DNA of 64,000 bases, from contig CAKUUX010000002.1 in assembly GCA_934693165.1 (NCBI GenBank), forward strand, positions 124,001-188,000, given 5' to 3'. How positions within the stretch are numbered: position 1 is the first letter of the stretch; each line of letters opens with the position of its first letter. The notes under the pieces were generated by a model that was not told where the DNA came from, made no database searches, and saw only the letters and a list, made by a program, of their open reading frames with translations. Shown piece by piece: positions 44,882 through 53,720 of this stretch. The DNA is from an uncultured Candidatus Melainabacteria bacterium (GTDB lineage Bacteria; Cyanobacteriota; Vampirovibrionia; Gastranaerophilales; Gastranaerophilaceae). The position numbers and the translations under genes are program-made.

Positions 44882-45487
44882 ATGGAAATATCAGATGAAA
44901 AATATTTTTATATAAAGGATTATAAATACATAGAAAACGGTGAGATTGATATATCTTTTCTTCCGATGATGATTAGAAGACGTCTTAGCTCTATTGATAA
45001 GTATGCAATTTATACTCTTTCTGCATTTAAAGATTGCAAAATTGATGAGATTGTTTATTCTTCTCGGTATGGGGAATTAGAAAGATTGTTTAAAATTATT
45101 GACCAATATATTGAAGACAATGAGGTTTCTCCAAATTTATTTTCAAGTTCTGTTCATAATTATTTGGTCGGATTGTTTTCTCAAATAAATAATTTTACGA
45201 ATTCTTATACTGCTCTTTCTGCAGAAAATAAGTCATTATCTATGGGCTTATTAAAATCTATTTTATCCGATAAAGAAAATTCTTTATTCTGTTATGTTGA
45301 TAAAGAAAATGAAAAAATAAATTCGCTATCTTGTCTTATTTCAAAGAATTCTGGCGATATAAAATGTAGATTGATAAAAAGTCCTAATAATACTTGTGAA
45401 AATGAATTTGCAGATTTTGTAAAATTTTTGGAAGCCAAAATAGATAAGATTAACTTTGGTTGTTATTCTATTGAAAGGGTAAATTAA
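44882..45487 (+). CDS. Ketosynthase-like N-terminal domain protein (Ketoacyl-synt_2 type, chain-length-factor-like)
   Basis: About 201 residues from ATG 44882; an in-frame ATG at 44858 lies upstream of the -10 box and is rejected. FLPMMIRRRLSSIDKYAIYT followed by SSRYGELERL and SPNLFSSSVHNYLVGLFSQ is the pattern of the degenerate Ketoacyl-synt_2 family found in aryl-polyene clusters. No catalytic Cys-His-His set exists, so it likely shapes chain length or partners a KS. It opens the rightward arm and overlaps the acyltransferase gene by one base. Confidence 0.7.
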   Translation: MEISDEKYFYIKDYKYIENGEIDISFLPMMIRRRLSSIDKYAIYTLSAFKDCKIDEIVYSSRYGELERLFKIIDQYIEDNEVSPNLFSSSVHNYLVGLFSQINNFTNSYTALSAENKSLSMGLLKSILSDKENSLFCYVDKENEKINSLSCLISKNSGDIKCRLIKSPNNTCENEFADFVKFLEAKIDKINFGCYSIERVN

Positions 45488-46224
45488 TGAGATTTTTCCG
45501 TTCAATAATTTGTATTTTAGTGTTAATTATTTTTACCTTGTTCGCATTTATTTTAAATACATTCGTACTTCCAATTGCAAAGATGTTTTTTAATAAAACA
45601 GAGTATAAGTTTTTTGTATCAGATGTGATTTATTTTTTATGGGGAAAAATTTTATTAAATTTATTTAGATGTACTAGGCTTGCAAAATTTAATATAAAAA
45701 ACTATGAGGAATTAAAATCTATAAAAAATAAGGTTATTGTTGCAACTCATCCGAGTTTTATTGATATTGTTATATTGATTGGGCTTATTCCTAGAACAAC
45801 TTGTTTTGTAAAACAAGAGCTTACTAAAAATCCTCTTCTTTCAAATATTATTAAAAGTATTTTTATTTCTAATGATGTTGAAATTGACGAACTTAAAACT
45901 GAATCAAAAAGTATGTTGGATTTAGGATTTAATATTGTAATTTTTCCTTCTGGTACTCGCCATAAAAAAGATGATTGTCCAAAACTTAAAAAAGGTTCAT
46001 CTTTAATAGCGTTAAATTCTCATAAAAATATTGTTCCAATAAAATTGTATTCAGAAGGCGAATTTATGTTTATACATAAACCAATCTATGATGTTGATGA
46101 AAAACGAGTTGAGTTTTTTATCGAAAAACTTGCAGAAATTGATATTACCCCATTTTTAGCATTGAATGATATTGAAAGTAAAAGAGAGTTGACCAATAAA
46201 ATTGCAAAGTCTTTGTATAATTAA
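45487..46224 (+). CDS. PlsC-like 1-acyl-glycerol-3-phosphate acyltransferase homologue
   Basis: The 245-residue protein has an N-terminal membrane helix and the acyltransferase motifs VATHPSFIDIV (HxxxxD) and VIFPSGTRHKK (a variant of EGTR with Ser for Glu-Gly context). It may transfer the polyene or another acyl chain to a lipid. It is coupled to the preceding KS-like gene. Confidence 0.8.
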   Translation: MRFFRSIICILVLIIFTLFAFILNTFVLPIAKMFFNKTEYKFFVSDVIYFLWGKILLNLFRCTRLAKFNIKNYEELKSIKNKVIVATHPSFIDIVILIGLIPRTTCFVKQELTKNPLLSNIIKSIFISNDVEIDELKTESKSMLDLGFNIVIFPSGTRHKKDDCPKLKKGSSLIALNSHKNIVPIKLYSEGEFMFIHKPIYDVDEKRVEFFIEKLAEIDITPFLALNDIESKRELTNKIAKSLYN

Positions 46225-46247
46225 ATACTTTATTATATAATACTCTT
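46213..46247 (+). promoter_or_regulatory. Promoter giving a leaderless ACP transcript
   Basis: TTGTAT (46213-46218), a 17-bp spacer and TATAAT (46236-46241) are followed by exactly six bases and ATG 46248. No ribosome site is present. Confidence 0.5.
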
Positions 46248-46508
46248 ATGAACGAATTAGAAAATGAATTAAAAAATCTTATTATAAATACTTTGGAATT
46301 AGAAGAAATAACACCTGATGATATCAATAGTGAAGAGCCACTGTTTATTGATGGGTTAGGATTAGATTCTATTGATGCTTTAGAGCTTGGTATGGCTTTG
46401 AAGAAAAAATATAATCTTTCAATGGGTACAAATAAAGAAGAAAATAAAAAACATTTTTACTCAATAAAAACATTGGCAGAATTTGTGAAAGGTCAAATCA
46501 ATGGCTAG
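46248..46508 (+). CDS. Acyl carrier protein 1 of the polyene cluster
   Basis: The 86-residue acidic helical protein has the phosphopantetheine site GLGLDSIDALEL (Ser41). It carries the growing chain. A second ACP follows with an 8-base overlap; paired ACPs are typical of aryl-polyene loci. Confidence 0.9.
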   Translation: MNELENELKNLIINTLELEEITPDDINSEEPLFIDGLGLDSIDALELGMALKKKYNLSMGTNKEENKKHFYSIKTLAEFVKGQING

Positions 46509-46755
46509 TTATTCAAAAGATGAAATTTTTAATGAATTAAAATCTATATTGGTAGATGAATTTGAATTACCAGAAGATAAAGTTACGCTTGAAGCTACTT
46601 TGTTTGAAGATTTGGATTTGGATAGTATTGATGCTGTTGATATTGCTGTAAGATTGCAAAAATTTACTAATAAAAAAATCTCTCCAGAAGATTTTAAACA
46701 AATTAGAACTGTTTCTGATGTTGTTGAAGCTATTAATGAGTTATTAAATGAGTAA
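46501..46755 (+). CDS. Acyl carrier protein 2 of the polyene cluster
   Basis: The 84-residue protein has the 4'-phosphopantetheine attachment serine at residue 42 (DLDLDSIDAVDIA). It overlaps ACP1 and the next membrane-protein gene by 8 bases each, so the three are probably translated together. The surrounding acidic helices match a typical type II ACP. Confidence 0.9.
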   Translation: MASYSKDEIFNELKSILVDEFELPEDKVTLEATLFEDLDLDSIDAVDIAVRLQKFTNKKISPEDFKQIRTVSDVVEAINELLNE

Positions 46756-47152
46756 ATTAAAATTTCTTTTTCCAATATTTATAATGTTATTAGTGATTTT
46801 AATTTTTCACTATACAAATTGGATTGTCGCAAAATATTATCCTGTAATTGTTAACTTTGTGCTGTTTTGTATTTTCTTTGGTTCAACTTTTAGTGAAAAA
46901 ACAGTTATCCAAAAAATGGCAAAACTTATGGAACCTAATATTAAGCCAAAGGCTCTTGAATACACAAGAAGACTTACTTATATTTGGTCTATTTTTATGT
47001 TAGCGAACTTTTTTATTTCTTTAGCAACTGTTTTTATGAGTGAAAAAGTTTGGGCTATTTATAATGGATTTTTATCATATATGCTAGTTGGTGTGTTTTT
47101 TATAATAGAATATATGGTAAGAATAAATTTTAAGAAGAAGTATGACTGTTAG
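46748..47152 (+). CDS. Small integral membrane protein (COG4648-like)
   Basis: The 134-residue protein has four hydrophobic helices and a conserved-looking middle (EYTRRLTYIWSIFMLANF). Proteins of this kind sit between ACP and AMP-ligase genes in aryl-polyene clusters. The function is unknown; it may anchor the synthesis complex at the membrane. It overlaps the ligase gene by 11 bases. Confidence 0.7.
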   Translation: MSKLKFLFPIFIMLLVILIFHYTNWIVAKYYPVIVNFVLFCIFFGSTFSEKTVIQKMAKLMEPNIKPKALEYTRRLTYIWSIFMLANFFISLATVFMSEKVWAIYNGFLSYMLVGVFFIIEYMVRINFKKKYDC

Positions 47153-48740
47153 TTTTTTAAAATATTTTTATACCAATGATTTTGATAACAAGGTTATTTT
47201 AAAAGGGAATAACCGTTCATATATGGTTGGAGAAATTAAACCGATTATTTCAAAAAAGATTGATTTTTTACGTTCTGTGGAAGATAAAAATATTATTATT
47301 GCTTCAAATGATAATTTTGAATTTTTTATAAATTTTATGGCTTGTGTATTTTCTAATAAAGAAGTTACACTTGTAAATGATACTCAAAAAATGAAATCGT
47401 TTGGTGGTTTTATTTTAAATAATCAAGCGAGGGAAAATGAGAATTTAATTTTTAATACTATAGATGAGAATGAAGTTATCATAAATATTTTTACATCAGG
47501 TTCAAGTGGCGAAAATAAATGTATTAAAAAATCGTTGGAAAATCTTATTCAAGAAGCAAATGATTTGATTAGTGAGATTGATTTAAAAAATGCAAAATCT
47601 GTTATTTCAACAACAACATTTAACCATTTATTTGGGCTAACTTTTTATTTGATGTTACCTCTTAATAGTGGGTTATGTATTGATTTAGAAAGAATAAATT
47701 ATCCAGAAGATATAAAAGGCGAAAACCTTTTGCTTGTTACAACGCCTTCTTTTTTAGAAAAAATGAATAAGTATTCAGAAAATATTAATCTAAAATTAGA
47801 AAAGATTATAACAGCAGGTGCAAAGTTGAAGAAGGAAGAATTTAATTACGCATTGAATATTTCAAACAGCGTTACTGAAATATATGGAAGTACCGAATCA
47901 GGTATTATTGCGCATAGAGAAAGTCCAAATTCTAACCTAAAATTATTTAATAATGTAGAAATAATTTTTGATGAAAATACATTTATAAAAACAAATTATT
48001 CTATAGAAAATATAAACAAATCAGGAGATTTGATAAAACCTATTGAAAATCGTGAGATAGAACTTTTAGGAAGAGTTGATAGAATTCTTAAGGTTTATGA
48101 AAAAAGAATTTCTGCAGAAGAATTAGAGCAAAAATTAGAGGAACATAAATTTGTAAAAGAAGCTTATTGTCTAAATTATGAGGATAAGATTGCGTCAATG
48201 ATTTCTTTAACAAATGAAGGTTTTGAATTCGTTTTAAATAACGATATTTTGCAAATAAAAAAAGAATTAAAAATGTATTTGAAAGAATTTTTTGAGATTG
48301 TTCCTCAAAAATTTAAATTTATTGATGAACTCCCAAAAACTCAAAGAGGTAAAGTTGATAGAAACAAAATTCTTGAAGTTTTTGATATAAACATGTCTTA
48401 TCCATTGATTTTAAAACGAGAAATAAAAGAAAATTTTGCAAACTTTAAGGTTTATTTTTACAAACACTGTGACTTTTTTAAAGGACACTTTGAAGGTTTT
48501 CCAATCCTTGCTGGTGTTGTTCAATTATTATTTGCATCAATATTAACTAAGGATACATTTGGTATTGAATGTTCAATCGGTCAAATTAAAAGAATAAAAT
48601 TTAAGAATATAATTAGACCAGATGAAATAATTGAGTTAAAAATTGAAAAAGTTAAGGAAAATTTTGTATTTACGTACTATAATAGAGAAAAGATTTTCTC
48701 TTCGGGAGTATTACCAACTAAGAACATTTTCAAGGGATAG
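47142..48740 (+). CDS. Fusion of AMP-forming acyl ligase and hotdog dehydratase (ApeH-ApeI-like)
   Basis: The 532-residue protein has an adenylation domain over residues ~1-415: the ATP loop TSGSSGENK (~118-126), VTEIYGSTESG (~244-254), RVDR (~311) and the catalytic lysine in TQRGKVDRNK (Lys404). Residues ~420-532 form a FabZ/ApeI-like hotdog domain with KGHFEGFPILAGVVQ and His449. The ligase would load an aryl or acyl starter onto ACP; the dehydratase would act during elongation. In the enterobacterial clusters these two are separate genes, so the fusion is notable. Confidence 0.82.
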   Translation: MTVSFLKYFYTNDFDNKVILKGNNRSYMVGEIKPIISKKIDFLRSVEDKNIIIASNDNFEFFINFMACVFSNKEVTLVNDTQKMKSFGGFILNNQARENENLIFNTIDENEVIINIFTSGSSGENKCIKKSLENLIQEANDLISEIDLKNAKSVISTTTFNHLFGLTFYLMLPLNSGLCIDLERINYPEDIKGENLLLVTTPSFLEKMNKYSENINLKLEKIITAGAKLKKEEFNYALNISNSVTEIYGSTESGIIAHRESPNSNLKLFNNVEIIFDENTFIKTNYSIENINKSGDLIKPIENREIELLGRVDRILKVYEKRISAEELEQKLEEHKFVKEAYCLNYEDKIASMISLTNEGFEFVLNNDILQIKKELKMYLKEFFEIVPQKFKFIDELPKTQRGKVDRNKILEVFDINMSYPLILKREIKENFANFKVYFYKHCDFFKGHFEGFPILAGVVQLLFASILTKDTFGIECSIGQIKRIKFKNIIRPDEIIELKIEKVKENFVFTYYNREKIFSSGVLPTKNIFKG

Positions 48741-48742
48741 CT

Positions 48743-49156
48743 GTGATAAAATCAACAACTATAATTAAAATACCATTTAATGATTTAGATCCAATGAATA
48801 TTGTCTGGCATGGGAATTATGTCAAATACTTGGAGCAAGCTCGTTGTGACTTGTTTGAAATGATTGATTATACATATATGAATATGTATGAAGACGGTTA
48901 TATGTATCCAATTGCAAAGATGGATTTGAAATTTATTAAACCCACTACTTTTAACCAAAAAATAGAAGTCGAATGTATATTAGAAGAGGTTGAACCTGCT
49001 ATTATAATATCATATACAATTAAGGATATTAAAACAGGTGAAAAGATTTTTAAGGCTAAATCAACACAAATAGGTATTTTGGTGAATTCTAAAGAAACTG
49101 TTTATCAAGTACCTAAAAAACTTATTGATAAAATAAAGGAATATGAAAATGCATAA
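48743..49156 (+). CDS. Hotdog acyl-CoA/ACP thioesterase (4HBT, ApeK-like)
   Basis: The 137-residue protein starts with GTG 48743, 2 bases after the ligase gene. DLDPMNIVWHGNYVKYLEQA is the 4-hydroxybenzoyl-CoA-thioesterase active-site helix (Asp and the WHGNY motif). It may release chains or remove stalled intermediates. It overlaps the LolA-like gene by 14 bases. Confidence 0.85.
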   Translation: MIKSTTIIKIPFNDLDPMNIVWHGNYVKYLEQARCDLFEMIDYTYMNMYEDGYMYPIAKMDLKFIKPTTFNQKIEVECILEEVEPAIIISYTIKDIKTGEKIFKAKSTQIGILVNSKETVYQVPKKLIDKIKEYENA

Positions 49157-49667
49157 TAAGATAATATATGTTTTAATTGCAATTTTCTTTATTCCACAGG
49201 TTTGTTTTGCAGATGTTTTTAATTCTCCAAAATCATTGGAATATATTGTTCAAAAAATGCCTGTATTTTCAAATGTTGATTGTAATTTTAAACAAGAAAA
49301 AAAGATGCCAAATAATGTTGTATTAAATTCTTCTGGCGAATTTCTTTTTGATAAGACAAATGGTGTTACTTTTAAAACAACTTATCCAATAAGAGCGATA
49401 AATGCATATTCTCCAAAAGAATATAATCAAATTAATGAAATAATTAATGCTATTGCAAATCGTAGATATTCAAAACTTGAAAATCAGTTTAATTTTTATT
49501 ATTTAGATACAAATCCTTGGCAATTTGCTCTAAAACCAAAAACTAATTCTCAAGCTTCAAAATATCTGAAATATATAGAAATTTCTGGCTCAAAAAGAAT
49601 TTCTAAAATGATTGTGTCAACTACAAATTCGGTAAAAACAACTATTTGGTTCTATGAAAAAGATTAA
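49143..49667 (+). CDS. LolA-like periplasmic lipoprotein/lipid carrier
   Basis: The 174-residue protein has a signal peptide (about residues 1-23, ending VCFA-D). The mature part is beta-rich with NCNFKQEKKMP-like and GEFLFDKTNGVTFKTTYP segments, as in LolA-type half-barrels of aryl-polyene clusters. It probably ferries the lipid product across the periplasm after the MMPL exporter. It overlaps the exporter gene by 14 bases. Confidence 0.78.
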   Translation: MKMHNKIIYVLIAIFFIPQVCFADVFNSPKSLEYIVQKMPVFSNVDCNFKQEKKMPNNVVLNSSGEFLFDKTNGVTFKTTYPIRAINAYSPKEYNQINEIINAIANRRYSKLENQFNFYYLDTNPWQFALKPKTNSQASKYLKYIEISGSKRISKMIVSTTNSVKTTIWFYEKD

Positions 49668-51759
49668 AATAATATCAACAATATTTTTTATAATAACAAC
49701 ACTTGTTTTAGCTGTTTTTTCTTTATCAAGTATCAAACAAGTTAAAACAGATTTAATCAGTGGCTTTTTATCAAGCTCTACTGAAAAAAATAGGGATGTA
49801 ATTAAGTTATCAAAACTTGCGTCCAATAAAATGCACGTAATCTTTGAAACTACTGATTATTACGATAATGAAGATTTAAGAGATGAGTTTTTATCTTCTT
49901 TAGATACAAATGTTTTTTCTGTTGAAAACAAAGAGTTTCTAAATGTTTTAGATTTGTACAAAAGCAAACCTCATAATTTTTTGACAGAGCATAAAAGAAC
50001 ATTGTTAAAAAATAAAGATTATTCAAAAATTGATAAAGAAAGTTTGGAGGATTTATACAATCCAATCGGTATAATGCTCGAAACGCCTGATAAAGATCCA
50101 TACTTGTTTTTAACAAGTTACCTTAAATCCTTTGATGGTATAAGATTTACCTCAACTAGTAATGTAATAAGTTATAAGGGAAAATATTACTCTGAATTAA
50201 CTTTGGTGTTAAATTCTGATATTTCTTATTTGAAAGGTTTGGAAAAACTAAAAAATCAGTTGGTTTCAGGAGATGTGAATATATATTTTACAGGTCCTTT
50301 GATTCATTCTTATATGACAAGTTCAAAATCAGTTGTTGAAATAAATACAATCTGCGTTATTTCTGTATTGGCTTTAGTTTTGTTATGTGGCTTATATTTT
50401 AAATCTTTAAAAATATTCGTTCCAATAGGTTTGAGTATATTTTTTGGAATTGGTTTTGGATATTTGGTAACTAACTTAATTTTTGATACGCTAAATATCT
50501 TAACTTTTGTATTTTCAACTACCTTGATTGGTATAAGTTTGGATTACTCTCTGCATTTTTATATGACAGAAAGAAAAAAAACTTTTTATAAAAGTCTTAC
50601 TGTTTCTATGTTAACTACGGTTTTAGCATTTTTAACCTTGTTATTTACAGGGGTTGAAGTTTTAAAAGAAATTGCAATATTTACAGCCTTTGGACTTATT
50701 GGAGTTTATTTATTTGTAGTTTTAATTTTACCTCTGTTTAATTTTGGTATCAAAAAAGGCGAAAATTTTTCTGTTCCAGATTTGAGTAATTTTAAAACAT
50801 ACTTTCTTATAGTGATTGGTTTAACTTTCTTGTCTGGCTTGTGTAGATTAACTTTTAATGATGATATAAAAGCTCTTTATGTGCCTCCAAAATCTCTATT
50901 AAAGGCAGAGACTTTGTACAAAAATATTTATGAAACAAAAGATAAATCTTTTATCGTTGTAAAAGGTAAAGATTTGGACGAAATAATTAAAAATGAAGAA
51001 AAAATAACTCAAAAACTTGAAAATGAGAATGTTCCATATATTTCTCTGACAAAACTCGTTCCATCTGAAAGAAAACAAAAAGAAAATCAAAAACTTGTAA
51101 AAGAATTGTATTTAGAAAATTTAGATGTTTACGCAAATTTCTTAGATAAATCAACTATCTCAAAATTAAAAAATTCTTTTGATAATGATAAGGTCGAAAG
51201 CTTGGATTTGTTTAAATATCCATATTTAAAGAACTTTTTGTTAGATGAAAATACTTCGTTTATCATTGTTCCTGCAGAATATATGTTGGAAGATGAATTT
51301 AATCAAATAGTTGTTTCAAAAGATATTTCTGCAATTGTTAAATCTTGCCGTAAACATTGTCAATATATATTACCAGTTATACTTTTTGTCTTAATTGGTT
51401 TATTAGTTGGTATTTATGGGTTTAATAAGGCTAGAAAAATTATACTTTCACCGTTTTTAGGAATTATTTTTGCAGTTGGATTACTATCCTTGTTGGGTTG
51501 TAGTATGAATATCTTTAGCATATTGGCGTTGTTCTTAATTTTAGGTTTTAGTTTAGATTATTCAATATTTAGGGCAAGTGGGGATGCAAATTCAAAAAAG
51601 GCTGTTCTCATTTCGTGTATCTCTACAGTATTTTCATTCTTTTTACTTTCTCTAACAAGTTTTACGTTAATAAGTTCTATGGGCAAAGTTTTATGCATAG
51701 GAATTTTGACTTCATATATTTTAAGTTTGGTGTTATTGCCAGAAAATGATAAGGTTTAA
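49654..51759 (+). CDS. MMPL/RND-family exporter of the polyene cluster
   Basis: The 701-residue protein has a first helix at residues ~5-25, a large periplasmic domain, a block of five to six helices (~225-370), a second periplasmic domain, and a final helix block (~565-690). The core motif GISLDYSLHFY is repeated as GFSLDYSIF in the second half, the conserved acidic helix-4 region of MMPL/RND proteins. It would export the polyene lipid from the inner membrane. The C-terminus is directly followed (2 bases) by the methyltransferase. Confidence 0.85.
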   Translation: MKKIKIISTIFFIITTLVLAVFSLSSIKQVKTDLISGFLSSSTEKNRDVIKLSKLASNKMHVIFETTDYYDNEDLRDEFLSSLDTNVFSVENKEFLNVLDLYKSKPHNFLTEHKRTLLKNKDYSKIDKESLEDLYNPIGIMLETPDKDPYLFLTSYLKSFDGIRFTSTSNVISYKGKYYSELTLVLNSDISYLKGLEKLKNQLVSGDVNIYFTGPLIHSYMTSSKSVVEINTICVISVLALVLLCGLYFKSLKIFVPIGLSIFFGIGFGYLVTNLIFDTLNILTFVFSTTLIGISLDYSLHFYMTERKKTFYKSLTVSMLTTVLAFLTLLFTGVEVLKEIAIFTAFGLIGVYLFVVLILPLFNFGIKKGENFSVPDLSNFKTYFLIVIGLTFLSGLCRLTFNDDIKALYVPPKSLLKAETLYKNIYETKDKSFIVVKGKDLDEIIKNEEKITQKLENENVPYISLTKLVPSERKQKENQKLVKELYLENLDVYANFLDKSTISKLKNSFDNDKVESLDLFKYPYLKNFLLDENTSFIIVPAEYMLEDEFNQIVVSKDISAIVKSCRKHCQYILPVILFVLIGLLVGIYGFNKARKIILSPFLGIIFAVGLLSLLGCSMNIFSILALFLILGFSLDYSIFRASGDANSKKAVLISCISTVFSFFLLSLTSFTLISSMGKVLCIGILTSYILSLVLLPENDKV

Positions 51760-51761
51760 TT

Positions 51762-52808
51762 ATGAAATACGAAAGAAAAAATAGAAAACATAATACGGTT
51801 AAAACATTAACAGAAGCGCAAAAGCTTGCTTTTGCGCCACTTACATTTCAAACTGTTTCTGCAATGTTAAAATTTGGAATTTTAGAAATTTTAGCAGATA
51901 AAAATTGTACTTGCTCTGAACTTGTTGAAATGACAAATCTTTCTGAATATGCAATTAAAGTGTTAATGGAAGTTGCTGAGGTTTCTGGACTCGTGCAAAA
52001 AAATGATGAAGGTAAATATTTTGCAACTCAGTTTGGAAAAGTCTTTTTGTATGATGAGATGACAAGAGTTAATTTTAATTTTGTTAATGATGTTTGTTAT
52101 CTTGGGGCAAGCGAACTCGGGAATTCTTTAAAAAATGCTAAACCCGAGGGGTTGAATAAGTTTGTTCAAAAATCAGAAACTATTTATCCTCTTTTACCGA
52201 CTTTGCCTGAACAAATGAAGAAAAGTTGGTATGAATTTGATAATTTTTATTCTGACAATTGTTTTGAAGAAATTTATGAAATTATCAGTAGTAATAATCC
52301 TTTTGAATTCTATGATATTGGTGGTAATACAGGAAAATTTGAAAGAGTTTGTTTAAAAAATAAATCAAAAGTTGCTATGCTTGATTTAAAAGAAAATATT
52401 GAAGTAGTGAAAAATGAAGAAGAATTAAAAGGCTGTGACTTTATTCCTGTTGATATTTTGAAAGATAAAACTTTACCAAAAATGAAGGGTGCAGTTTTGA
52501 TGAGTCAATTTTTGGATTGCTTTTCAAAAGAACAAATTATTAGTATTCTAGAAAAAGTTAAGGCTTCTAGCTCTGACGGTACAAAAATTTATATTTTAGA
52601 ACCATTTATTGATAATCAAATTTTTGATGGCGCAAAATATGCGCTTGTGCATACTTCTTTGTATTTTACTTGTATGGCAAATGGTAATAGCAAGATGTAT
52701 TCACTTGAAGATATGAAAAGTTTTGTTGAAAAGGCTGGATTAAAAATTTCTAAAATACATAATAATATCGGTCGACACGACTATACTTTGCTGGAGTGTG
52801 AAAAATAA
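51762..52808 (+). CDS. SAM-dependent O-methyltransferase-like protein
   Basis: The 348-residue protein has an N-terminal winged-helix dimerisation domain (FQTVSAMLKFGILEILADKN, then LSEYAIKVLMEVAEVSGLV) and a Rossmann methyltransferase domain with motif I FYDIGGNTGKFERV and the KIYILEPFIDNQ segment. The architecture is that of small-molecule O-methyltransferases. Aryl-polyene products are often methoxylated on the ring, which fits. It abuts the next gene (stop/start overlap by one base). Confidence 0.8.
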   Translation: MKYERKNRKHNTVKTLTEAQKLAFAPLTFQTVSAMLKFGILEILADKNCTCSELVEMTNLSEYAIKVLMEVAEVSGLVQKNDEGKYFATQFGKVFLYDEMTRVNFNFVNDVCYLGASELGNSLKNAKPEGLNKFVQKSETIYPLLPTLPEQMKKSWYEFDNFYSDNCFEEIYEIISSNNPFEFYDIGGNTGKFERVCLKNKSKVAMLDLKENIEVVKNEEELKGCDFIPVDILKDKTLPKMKGAVLMSQFLDCFSKEQIISILEKVKASSSDGTKIYILEPFIDNQIFDGAKYALVHTSLYFTCMANGNSKMYSLEDMKSFVEKAGLKISKIHNNIGRHDYTLLECEK

Positions 52809-53719
52809 TGTCTGAATGGTTTGAACAAAAAGAAGAATCAGCTGGAGTAAAAAGATTACTTTTATCGTGGTGGCTTTACAAAATCTTTGGTGTTATTCCA
52901 CTTAGAATAATTGCGTTCTTTGTTATTTTGTTTGGATATGTTGGAATGAAAGAACAAAAAGAAGCTTTAAAAACATATTTTGAAAATTTATCTGAATATA
53001 CAAAAAATAAAAAATATAAACCTTCTTTTTTGAATAAATTTAAAATTTTTTTGAATTATGCGAATTCTTTAGTTGATAAAATTCAAGGTTTTGCAGGTGA
53101 TTATAAAAATCTTGTGTTTGAAAATGATGAAGTAAAGACAGAGATTTCAAATTTGCTAAAAAATAAACAAGGTATATTTTTTATAACAAATCATATTGGA
53201 AATGTTGAACTTATGAGAACTCTTTTGTTGTCAAAGGTTATGGAAGAAAAACCAAGAGTTAATATATTTTTGCAAAAAAATCATTGTGAAATCTTTAATA
53301 CTTTTTTAGAAAAAATTGCAGTAAAAACAAATGTTTCTATTTATCCAGTTGAAGATATTGATATAGATACTTCTGTAGAAGTTCAAGAAAAACTGAAAAA
53401 TGGTGAAATTGTATTTATGGCAGGTGATAGACTTTCTGCAAAGAATGTTGAGTCCTTTTATGAAACTGAAATTCTTAATAGAAAAGTAAAATTACCTATT
53501 GGAGTTTTGAAATTTGCTCAAATGCTAGATTCTGAAATCTATTTTGTAACTTGTGCAAAAAATATCGTGAAATATGAAATTCACGCAAAGAGATTTGAAA
53601 AAGAAAATTCTAAAACAGATACAATACAAAAACTGCAAAAAGAATATGCGTTCTTTTTGCAGTCTAGTATTTTAAAATATCCATATCAGTTCTACCATTT
53701 CTCAAAATTCTTTGAGTAA
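52808..53719 (+). CDS. LpxL/HtrB-like lysophospholipid/lipid A acyltransferase
   Basis: The 303-residue protein has one N-terminal membrane helix (GVIPLRIIAFFVILFGYVG) and the acyltransferase site FITNHIGNVELMR (HxxxxE). MAGDRLSAKN replaces the usual second motif. In aryl-polyene loci this type of enzyme is proposed to attach the chain to a lipid or sugar head group. It is the last gene of the rightward arm; a convergent pseudogene begins one base later. Confidence 0.82.
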   Translation: MSEWFEQKEESAGVKRLLLSWWLYKIFGVIPLRIIAFFVILFGYVGMKEQKEALKTYFENLSEYTKNKKYKPSFLNKFKIFLNYANSLVDKIQGFAGDYKNLVFENDEVKTEISNLLKNKQGIFFITNHIGNVELMRTLLLSKVMEEKPRVNIFLQKNHCEIFNTFLEKIAVKTNVSIYPVEDIDIDTSVEVQEKLKNGEIVFMAGDRLSAKNVESFYETEILNRKVKLPIGVLKFAQMLDSEIYFVTCAKNIVKYEIHAKRFEKENSKTDTIQKLQKEYAFFLQSSILKYPYQFYHFSKFFE

Positions 53720-53720
53720 G

